Made by a program: the position numbers and the translations under genes. The notes below the pieces were generated by a model, which was not told the DNA's origin, did not search any database, and saw only the letters and a program-made list of their open reading frames with translations. From Asterias amurensis (Eukaryota; Echinodermata; Asteroidea; Forcipulatida; Asteriidae): DNA of 64,000 nt. The first letter of the stretch is position 1, and each line of letters opens with the position of its first letter. The stretch covers positions 821,501 through 885,500 of the forward strand of contig NC_092660.1 in NCBI RefSeq assembly GCF_032118995.1. Reading direction: 5' to 3'. Positions 11,601-23,600 of this stretch are shown here, piece after piece.

Positions 11601-14600
11601 GTAAAAGTTACTGCTTTTTATTACTATTTAAACCTTTCAAGCCGAATGATTTTCTCTCAGTAAAGTCAGTGTTCTCCCTTAACAGTGTTCCGCGAGCCAA
11701 AGAACAGTTAAACTAACCCAGAGCCAGACAAAATACTGTCCAAATAGTCCGACTGGCTAGTTTATTACTTTCCCTGTTATGCAAACCATTGGCTTTTTAT
11801 ATTACTTGAAATTACAAGTCCCAATCTATATAGTTGAAAGGAAACTTTAAAATAGGGACCAGTAATAATAACAATAGGATTGAGGACCAGCGATTGGTCC
11901 CCCTGACTAGTCAATGAAAAAGTTAAGAGCAAACCCTGACAGTAACAATGCATTCATAGTAAGACAACATTTTAAACTTTTAGAACTCAGCCATTTACAA
12001 ACTGTATGATTTTGTGAGTTTTTGCTTAAAGGCCCTAATTAATTAGTTTTTGTCTAAAAGAAAACTAAATTTACATCCGAGGGAATCGTGTTCTAATAAG
12101 CACCTTTTTGTCAGGGATTAGATATCTACTGCGTCACAATACCACATAAATCAGATGGCATTGGTCCCTGTAATTATTGCAACCCTGGGATGTACAGTGT
12201 GTCATCATGATTCAATTAATTACATGCACCATCCCTACATCGGACAGGGCGGGGGGTGGATGCGCAGCGCTGGTACACGGTACGCGGTACGCCTCACATA
12301 ACGATTTCACGTCGGCCTAATCTACAGAGAACACTTCTTCGAATTCAGAATTAATTGAAATGTTAAGAACCGTTGATATGCAGCGCTTTACATCACATGT
12401 CCATCTGCATTAGACAATGAGTTTCTAGAAATGGTGTATTTGGCAAAATTATCAAAGCATCGCAAGCCTTGAGTTTCATTCTTGAAGGGCAGAGATACTT
12501 TCCTCTGATAAGGGGCACTTCTACAGTGTGAGGAAAATTTAAATTTTGCATTGGAACTTTGCAAAGGGCACAACAGCTAAAGCACAGGGCACCACGGTAA
12601 TTGCTGTTGGTGTCGTTGATTTATTTTGAGGCCTAGCGTAGTAAAGGATTCTCCTCAGGATTTTTCAAAACAGGAGGACATTCTGGAACCAAGTTTTTAA
12701 AGTTTGGCCTAAGCACGCTGAATTCGTTTCCAATACCAACCAAAATATCACAAACTGTGATCTGTGAATATAAGATTGAGTTAGTTTAATTTGTCACTAT
12801 GATAAATAGTGAATAGCAGAACCTGACTGGCCATAAGCGTACATTTTCGCGCAGAATGCCAGTTAGCAATGGGCCCAACAGACATGGTGATTTCAATAGC
12901 ATAAACTCTATCATCCTATCATACTCATGTTCAATTGCAATACATGAATCATTCAGTACACTGTCTTTAGTGATTCATAGCATTCATGTTCAAGTGTTTA
13001 GCATTGTGCCAGTCCCAGTTTTTACTTTACCATTAGCGACGTTCCTTGTTTCGTCTTATTTCTCGGTTCATTTTCATTTTGCGTTTCTCCCAGTGCCTGG
13101 GAGGTTCACGTAATTTCTCTTGTGATTCATCAAGGTCGTATGATTCATATTTCATAAGCTAGCTTTGCTGTGTCTGTCAGACGCGTACCTTCGACTGATT
13201 CTGCTCGCTATAGTGGTTTGATGGACCACGTGGACATTGTGTGTTGCAAACAATGCAAGCCTGATTCTTCATGGAGGCAACCCAGGCGAATGCCTCTATG
13301 CCCCCTGGGCGTCGCCGTCATGCCCTTGAAAACAGTAGAAATTCACAAGGACAAATGCCTTGGTGCCCTTGCCATTTCTAAGCCTACAGGCCTGAAACAT
13401 GCACCCTGCACAATGTGTTTATCATGTTTTTATCTTGTGTCATTTAAAATTTCCTTAAAGGGTGCCCTTTACCAAGGAGAAATTGCCTACTGTGTAGCGT
13501 GCCCTTTCCCTTTCAAATCTAAGCATACAGGCCTGACAGTGGTAGATTGCACTCAGCAAATCGCTATTCCTCACAAATTTGTCAAAATTTTCCTGTTATT
13601 TTGTTATAGGTTGTCTGCCGATCTGAGTCTCCCACGTCACCAAGGATACCGAGACATCGATCAAGAATATCCCCAGCGGTAAGAATTTACTTTGTCAAGA
13701 GTCTGGACTCAAGATGCCCCAAATCTATAAAAATCAAACACCTAGCAGATCTCTAAAATTTATTTGGTTCAAATCTATTTTACAAACCAGCAACCCTCTG
13801 TTTGACATAAGATGCACCGCTCAATTTTGAATGTCTCTTTTAGACAATTAGATGAAAGAAGAAAATAACTTGTGCTATTTGCAGTTAGAATTTCCCCCCC
13901 CCCCCAAAAAAAGAGTCTAAAACAATAAACAGGAACCAGTTGTCCTTCAGTTTTCAAATTAGAAGATAATCAAAATTTTAATAAAGGGGTAGGGTGGCAA
14001 GATTTTCATTGCAAAGGTCCGTTGAGTAAGCATAGACTTATTTTAATTCAAACAAACACACCAATGTCGGGAAGTAACAATCCGGCGCGTGAAGAGTAGC
14101 GTATAATCAAGGCTTTATCAATTTAAAATGTATGCAGGTATTAAAACCTTGAATGCGTCACAAATCAGTATTCTCTTGATAGATTCTTTGGAAATTAACG
14201 TTTTATAGAAGGAGGTGCACAGTGAATGATGGATAATGCTTTATGAAAACCATTTAGCATTAGAAATGTTTGATAGAATGGACAGCATTGATTGGTTTAG
14301 CAAAACTTTTTTTATATTAAGTTTTCTTTACAATGTTTGCTTCAAATCGAAAACAAAATTCAATGTTTTAATATGCATCAAAACAAAAGTTCAAATATCC
14401 TGAGAACAGTACCTGCACAGTTGCTATATTTTGGATCTAGTTGTAAACAGTTAATCTTAGATTTGAAGTCTAACTTCTGGATCCAAAACCTTGGTTAACT
14501 CTGATTCAATTCTTTTGTAAATACAAGTCTTATTTTTATCTCAGTTACGCTCTCAATTCACTATGAAACTTCAAATGTCACCAATTCCTTATTTTTTCCT

Positions 14601-17600
14601 GAAGCCCTTTCTTCTTTTTTTTTATTTGTTTCATAAGAAATTTAAGTAAATACTTTTAGGCTCAAATAAGATGAAAATTTGCAATAAGAGATGTTTTTTC
14701 CCTTTTCGCAGAGTTCCCGCCCTCCATCCCCACCCTTCGTACACAGGCGAAGCCCCTCCCCCCAGGGGGAGATCTGTATCGCCATTGCTGAAGAAATCTT
14801 ACGGAAGAGAGTTGAAAGGTCACTTCATGCCAGACTGTACTTCCTACAACAGAGCGGACCAAACTCATTCGTGATTGGTGGAGATTCACCCAATCACAAA
14901 TACAAGGTCGTCATTGGACCGCAGGTACCTTACTTTTGATTTGGTTTGGTTTGATTTCTTGTTTTCAAAAAAGGAACATACTTCATAACCAAGGGGAAGG
15001 GTTACAACAATACTTAAAATATACAAATTGCAGTTAACATCATGACGGAGGGGTTAGCAAAAGCCTCAATGTTTAACCATAAACAGATTATTTTGAACAT
15101 TGAATTTGTTTAACAACAGTATACATACTTGGCTAAGCAATGAACAAAACCTTTTCCCTGATAAGTCATCAACAAAATGAATATGTTTCCTTTCGATCAC
15201 ATACTAAAATCTGCAAAACAATTACAAAAACATTTGCTGTGTTTTGTTTTATCGATATTGTAACTCAACATTCTTAATGTTTAATCTTCTAAGTCCTTTC
15301 AAAACGAAGCAGGTTTGATTTTTCCAAAAATAAATTCTACTTAGCAATAGTAGATAATATCAAATGGTGCTATCCACCAAACAAAACCATCCCCTAAATC
15401 CTCTAAACCACAGTAACAGATAAAGTGTTCATACATTTAATAACGGACCAAGGATTTCACTAAATATTTGTCTTGCATTAACTAAACACCCCCCCCCCCC
15501 CAAGAGATCAGTTACGAGGAAAAAGAAAATCATTTCCGGCTATTTTTGCCTCAACCCGTCATCAGAGAAGGATTAGAAATAGAGGAAAAAAACATCTGCC
15601 TGTATTTTTATTAGCCATTCAAGCATGCCACTCTTAAAATTTCAAGGCGATATCGCCATTAGGTTCTGTGTGTATTAGCACGTTGGTGTAGCAGTAATTT
15701 CTCTTGGATACACGCAGCGTAGGTTCTTGTGTGCTGTAGCTATGGCAACCATGATACACTGGGTGAGAGTTTGTTGTGTAGGAACAGATGTTATTAATCA
15801 TGGTTGCGCTGTCATTGACTGTAGGTGAAATTAGTACCAAGAATGTCGGTATAGTGCCTATATGAAGGGTATAATAATCGTTAATAATTTACTGGTTGGC
15901 AAACAAATTGAGGTTTCATTTGCAATAAATACTTTCTCTTTTCACAAAATTACTATAATAATTTACAGTTCTTAAGAGTTGTAATAAAACCAAGGAAATA
16001 ATATATGACCAACCAGACAGAATTAATGGTGATGTCATCAAAGTGGGCTATATTTGGCTCTTCAAAATTAGCATTTCTTACAAATTATTTAGTTTAAATA
16101 CAATTTTTTAAACGTTATGTCTATTACTTCATAATTGACTAATATCTAATTGGCTGCTTGCCAAACAACTTGGATATATTGTCAGTTTGGTATTTCTTTT
16201 GACAGGCACCCGGAACAAAGTTTTTGAGACAATAAGGAGACCACCAACATAGGGCTAGATAGCTCATTTGATAGAGCGCCAGCACGATTTTTGATCTGAA
16301 TCCCGCTCTAGTCAATATCTTTGTTCAATCCCAATTTATTTGAAATTTACCCAGTGTTTGTGTGTCGTTTGCAACTTCATATTGATGTATAACTTTATTT
16401 GTCGTTCATTTTGGTTTTTCAGAATTGTAACTGTGGAAAGGGTCCATTTTGTCTGCATGTATTATTTGTGATGCTTCGTGTGTTCCAAGTAAAAGAAGGA
16501 GATCCGATGCTATGGAGTAGAACACTCATGAACTATGAGGTAAGTCAGCCACTAATGGCCACTCTCCCTCTTAGAGCTGTTTGTTTAGCAGATGAGCTTG
16601 CCGGCAAAACGTAGCAGGATACCATCTTAAAACAACATCAGTAAAATGTTAATGTTATTGTACTATCACATTGTGCAGAGAAAAAGGCTGCATGCAAAAC
16701 GTTCTACATTGGGTTTCGTGTACAATTGGGATAGATGTAGAGTGATTCATTTTTTGAAGTTTCAAACATGTACATCTATGAAGTGCCAAGGCACACTTGT
16801 AACCAAAACCTTTTTGTTGCACACCAACAATGTTCTTATGTCAGCCATTATATTCTTCCTACTTTCCTGATTATGTTGCCGTTAGAACATTTTGAAAACA
16901 TTGTGTCTAAATAGCCTGAAAAGTCATTAAAGCCTACACATTATGTACATGTACATGTAGGCCAGCCCTTGTACTCCATGAAATATTCATACTTTTTCCA
17001 AGCTCCAAATATCATAACCATACCAACACGAGAATAGTTAGTAACTTTCTTTGTGCTAGAAGAGGTTTTTATAAACTTCAACTTGAAAAATATTTCCACA
17101 GGTTGAAACATTATTCAGAAACTATCAAGCCAGACAGAAGACCCGTCTGAAACGTTCATCATCAAAAGCGACCAATCAGCAACAGAGGAAGTCGTCCAAT
17201 GAGGGCTCAGTAGAGATGACATCATCTACCTGCACCGGTTCCTCCGATAGCACAATGAATAGCGATCAGTGGTAAGAGAGTGGGAACCAGTCACTCCAAT
17301 TTTGTAACACTAGCTTCTCAAACTAATGCTTTGTCTAAATTATTTTGAAATTTTGCTTATTTCTGTCTGGTGTTTTGTACACCAAAAACACAAGATCTCA
17401 ATTGACCTGGCCATAATCTATCAAAGGTCGTTGTCAAATATGACCTATAATCCCTTAGGAATGTTCTTGGCAAAACTTGTTATACTTATCTTATTCAATA
17501 TTACCCTTTGTAACAAAAATTATAAAACGCTGCTATCATAAAAAGAGGAGGTACAACAATACTTTTTAATAATCAAAGAGAATTTGGTTGGATGACAGGC

Positions 17601-20600
17601 ATCATATCCTGAGAAACTGTCCTTATTTTTTATTAGCATACGCAGTCATAAGATAGACATTAATTAACATAAGCAGCTGTTAGCATCTGTCATTAGCCTA
17701 TTATACATTACATTAGTTTACAACTCATAGCATACACTGTTTTGTCTTGCAGCAATAAGGAAGAGGACCTTTGCCCAATCTGCCTCTTGGAGATGATAGA
17801 TGGGGAGAGTCTTGTGGTGTGCCAAGATGGCTGCCGAAACAGGCTTCACCACCACTGTGTTGCCATCTGTAAGTGTATATATATCACATTCAAGTCTTGT
17901 GGTGTGCCAAGATGGCTGCCATTACAGGCTTCACCACCACCGTGTTGCCATATATTTATAAAAAAATGTATCGCATTAAAGTCTTCTGGTGTGCCAAGAA
18001 GGCTGCTGTAACAGGCTTCACCACCACTGTGTTGCCACCAGGGCCAAATTTCATGGCTCTGCTAACCGTAAGCAAAGAATCGGCCCTTAGGGAAGTAGGT
18101 AATTCTGTGCTTATGTCAAGCATGCCGTGAGGTGTCTGTGGATTTGTTGGCATGATCCGGAAGGCACCAAACATATAGACGGTTATCACACATTGTGTAT
18201 CGTGTTTGCAGACTTGTCAGAATTAGAGTTGATCAAATAAAACTAAATGGCCTCTATAAGTTGTAGTCCTTGACTGTAAGTAATTTTTTCTATGAAAGTG
18301 TTTCGCTGGAGAAATTCCAGTGCATATAATTATCTGAAATAAGACTATTAACAACTGCCGTTTTTTCCCCTTAAAATATAACAGGGGCATCGGAGTGTGA
18401 GAGACAGAATGAAGCCCTCAACTGTCCTCTCTGTCGTACAAAGTGGGACAGTCCACATGAGGATGGCGGTGTTACACCTCCTAACGAATGCAACGGTGTA
18501 CCCCCTAATACAAGACAACCCTCTCCAGCACCCTCACCTAGGCTGATGAGGCGTGCCAGCAGGCAACAATCAGATAACAGCGAGCTGCCTCCAGAGACCA
18601 TGTCTTGGATCGTGGTAGGTCATGAATTATTTTATTCATATTTTCTTTCTTTTTTTTGTCAATATATTGTGGCCTATGTTTCCCCTTATTCAATTTCAAA
18701 ATGTAATGTTGTTATTTTGTTCAGCCTTTGTGCTGCAAGGACAGTTTTAAGAAACCATTCTATTTTTCTATCTATCTATTTATTTTTACAGCCTTATACG
18801 CGATGAAATGTTCATAGCGGTAACTTTCAACCTTCCAATGTAATGTAGGTTTGTCACAAACATAGATACGTCAAAAAGACGCGATGAAATGTTCATAGCG
18901 TTAACTTTCAAGCTTCACATGTAATGTAGGTTTGTCACAAACATAGATACGTCAAAAAGCGTCCTCGTAGCAACGAAATAGGCAATTGAAGATCCATGAA
19001 AATGGGCCCAGTAATACCAATGGTACCTTAAGACTGAAGTTTCACCATGTATTTATGTTGATTGTTTTTCTTTTTCAGGAATTTTCTGAAGAAATCATTC
19101 GGCCGTTATTCTCTCGAGAGTGGAGCCTCCGAGAAACTGGTTTCCATCACCTGAGACCAGCCATGCGTGCCAAGATGCAGACACAAGAGGGGGGTGTTGT
19201 TTACAGACAGATTGACGAAGCGTTGATCAAAAGCTGCTGTGAGATACTTGCTCTTGGATGCTCAGATCCTGTGTACAAGGTGTACGTAGCTTCACTGGTA
19301 AGTTCTGATGGTTAGTCATCGGAGTCTGCTTCTCTTTACCAAGGGGTATAAATGGGTACCTGCGGGGTAAAGGTTGAGAAAACATCAAATCTTACACGAA
19401 AATTGCTTGCTTCAGTGTTTATTTCAAACAATGTTTTGATTTTATAATGTGAAGTTTCTCATATGACTGGTGTAGTATCTTGCCTCTCCTAAAATGCCAT
19501 GGAATGCACCAAGCCACCATCATTTTAAACAAGATGAATTGTTGATAGGATATCTCTTCATGTTGCCCTTTGACCGTAAAGCTTGATGTAAGCGGCAATG
19601 TTTTTTTTTATCTCTTAACAGAAAGGACTGCGGACTCTACTGTCTTGTATTCAGTGTTTCAATGAGGACGAGAGACAGAGATTGAGGCAACAACTCAAGC
19701 AGGTCATTGAACCAATTCTCTTCAAGTGTGCTGACGGAAACAGGTAAATAGTCGTTCTAAATTTTTCCAGACACATTTTAAGTTTGAACTTTCACAAACA
19801 AAGTAAAAATTTGCAGCCAAGTCTGGGCGTGATGGGTGGATAATATATGGGTGACTAGTGCGTCTACTGTTTTTAACTAGTCGGTTTATCGTGCCGCCAC
19901 GACTACTACAAAATATAGATGCGTCTTCCTGTTTGGTGAACCAATTGTGTTGCTCACAACTATTCATGACAACATAGTTTACACAATCCTTCTATCCTTT
20001 GCGCATGAATTTTACTATTGTGCCGCAATGCACCTTTGGAATAAAAAAATAGTTGCAACTAGTGTCAAAGTCGCGTCTGTTCGAGGTGCGACAAGTCAGG
20101 TAGTAAAATTCACTAGTCGCCCTGGCCATTTCTTACCCTTCATGTTACGATGCAGTGATGATTATCGCTTACCTTATGCATCATTCTATGTGTCCTTTCT
20201 TATATAGACGCACCAGTCAGCTCTCAATCTCTGCTCTAATTGAGCTGAGCAAAGGACAAGCGGGTGAGCTTGCCTTGGGTCGAGAAGTCTCAGCATCAGG
20301 TTTGTATAATTCTCTTTCCTTCCTCAAAATAAACAGAATCAACTAAAGGCTGTGTCAGAAACAGCGGCTTAGACTACAGCTATTTTCTCGTAGAGGTGCC
20401 CCATCCAAGAGCAAAAATGCTTTGCACAAAAACTTTGTTTTTCAACTTAATTTTGACTTTATCGATTCGTAGATTTGGTTGGTCTTGGCGCAGTGGAGTA
20501 CGTCGAGGAGTGCATCTATGATTCATCTCTGTCCTTCGAGCCAGCGTGGCAACCCCATCTTGGTCGCCTGTGCGTCCTGGAGAAACTCATGAAAGAATTT

Positions 20601-23600
20601 CCAGAGGAGTATGTCCCTGATCAGCATGAGGTGGTTCCAACACACAACTCTCACTGTAATCGCCTGATGTGTGTCCTACGCTTCGCCCTGACGGCCATAC
20701 CCAACGCCCACAGCCGCATCTGCAAGCTTGGTAAGAGACTCTTTGTGAACGTCGCGCGGAACACAGTCCACATGCCGCAGCTCTACGAGAAGGTCTGCGA
20801 CTCCGTGGCAGAGCTTGACAATGACCTGCAGCATGGGATACAGCGGCGACTCACAAACATTCTGGATGACTTTGAAGCCTCTAGGAATGTCGCAGAGCGG
20901 TTGCAGGAGACGGATATGCATATCTATGGGAGAGTTGTCATGGACCTGGAGGATGGTATTGAAAGAGACAGTGAGACTGCCCAAGCTCCAGAGGGCTTAC
21001 TAACACCACCGCCCACCCCACCATCACAAGGTGCTACCCAATCCAAACAATCAGCTTCCAAAATCCCTGTATTGGTGCAGGATAATCAGGGACAAAGTAG
21101 ACCACACGTTGTCATCAGGAGTAAGGCAAGCTCAAGGCAAAATAGTGTGCAGGCCACCCAGAGCGATGGCACACCCCAAAGGGCCACCAACAACCAAACT
21201 GAGGACCTCTCCGACCTGTCCCTATCCATGTCTCCTTGCTCACCCACCGATCGTGCCATCACCTTCAAGAGCGAGGTAGCAACAGCCAACTGGTCGTCAC
21301 CGACGCATGCTCCAAAGGTCCCAAGCTGCAAGGAGCAGATTGAGATCGAGGAAGCAGAAGCCATTGCTGTTGCTTTAGAAACATCAATTACCCAGAACCC
21401 TCTTCCGGTGGTACCAGGATTGACACCTGCAAAGGACGAGGATGTCATTGTTCACATACAGAGTGAGGTAAGTGTTATGTAGATATCTTCACAGGCCTTG
21501 ATGTTCACTCTTGAATAGGCACAGCAATGTTCCTCTAGTAAAGGGCACTTCTATGAGGATTTTTTTAAATTTGTATTGGAACTTTGCAAAGGGCACCATG
21601 GCAAAAGCACAGGGCACCACTACAAAAGCACAGGGCACCAAGGCAATTGCTGTGGGTTATTTTACGGCTTGTGACTTTAGATGTGCACAGTTCATCTCCC
21701 CCAAAACTTTGAATATTTTCCTCATTGTGATTTTTAAATTAAATATTCATGTATTCTTCTTTCTTTCTTTTTCTAGGATGGTGATACACCAAGAGAGAAG
21801 TGCTACGTAGAGAAGGAGCATTGGGTTAAGGGTGTACTGCTGGGAACCGGTGCATTCTCAAGCTGCTACCAGTCGAGGGATATTAAGACGGGAACATTAA
21901 TGGCGGTCAAACAGGTATGGTGATATTTAGATTAGATAAGACTAAGTTAGTTTAGATTAGATTTGGTTTATTGCTTTTTATATACAGGTGAACAATAGAA
22001 ATTGCCTTGGCCCTCGTGCTTAAAACTACATAAAAGTATCAGGCCTTGAACTTCTCTCATGAAGAGGAATGGCAATTTTCCTCTGGAAAGGGGACACTAT
22101 TTGTATTTTAGCTTTGCAAAGGGCACCACAGCAAAAGCACAGGGCACCACAGCAATTGCTGTGGGTTATTTTGAAATATATAAGAAAATTTGAGAAAAAT
22201 TCATTTATTAATCCAGGATATTTTCATTGTGCTTTTAGAAATTATAAATTGTTACCATGAAGTTAATTTTCAAAAAATGATTATTTCCCCTCCCCCAGGT
22301 TTCTTTCATCAGGAATAAAAATTGTGACCAAGAGAAAGTTGTGTCTTCCTTAATGCGTGAGATCAAACTCATGAAGGAGTTGGACCACCCGAACATTGTC
22401 AGACTGCTTGGTGCAACGAGACACAATGGACACTTCAATGTCTTTGTGGAGTGGATGGCAGGTACGTCCTATAGACCAGCTTAGTCAAAATCGGAACAGG
22501 GTGTTCAGCTTGTTGCACTGTATCTTTCTATCTTGTCCTAAATTTGGTTTCAAAGATTTTGATAAATTCTTTTCTGTTTGGCTGGTGTTTTAGAAGTTTG
22601 ATTTGGTAAACAGAGTTAATGAATGAAGTTCTGGGCCAAGTGAAGCCCGATTCATACTTCCTGCAGATGCAAATGCAAAGCAAATCTTGGTGATACAACA
22701 ATCGGTATGCACGTTTGAGCCAATTTGGATGCAAAATAATTTCCTTTGCACGCAGCATTTGCATGAAGTATGAACCAGGCATTGGGGTTTAAATTTTCTG
22801 CATAGGGTTTTGTTTGCTATAAAGGGCTTCCTGTATTGGTGAAGTGCATGAAATCAATTTATCGGTGAATACCTCCCCACCCTCTCTATCATCCCATCTG
22901 TCTCTCCTTCCCCACCCCCAGGTGGTTCAGTGGCCTCCGTTCTGTCTGCTTATGGTGCTTTTGAAGAGGCGGTGTTGTTGAAATACACCAAACAGCTTCT
23001 TACTGGTGTGGCATTCCTCCACAGCAAGCATGTTGTGCACAGAGATCTTAAAGGTAATGGGAAATAAATCATTTTGTTCTTCTGATATTTGATGAGGTGT
23101 AACAGACATGATATTCTTCATACTTCTGAAAATTGTGGTTAAATAGCCTGCTAAGCTATCGAAGCCTACAGCATGTGTACATGGTTAACATGTAGGGCAG
23201 CCCTTCATGAAAATTTTTTCCTACTATGGACCAAATTTTATTCCTGGTGTATCGATCCATTTTACCTTCTAATAGAAACCATCAAAAATTTTATTGTAAC
23301 TTTTCAACAGTGTATTTACATATTTTGTTCATTTACCTAGGTGCCAATCTGTTACTGGACAGTACGGGTCAGCATTTACGCGTAGCAGACTTCGGCACCG
23401 CTGCCGAGATGGCATCAAAGGCCACCGCTGAGGGAGAGTTCAAAGGTCAGCTCATCGGAACTATTGCGTTCATGTCACCCGAGGTAAGTCAATTCAGAGA
23501 TTGTGGACCTTTGATGTTTTTAAATCAACCTGGAATGGTTAAAACCATTCCAGGTTGATTTTTAAGTTAGTTTGTTTTGTTCAGCTGAAGTGATTTCCAA

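Noticed and set aside
13170-13682. A 170-codon open frame, the longest outside the large MAP3K1 exon
   Set aside because: It lies in two GGGCACC repeat copies and reads MAP3K1 exon 4 in the wrong frame; no homology recognised.
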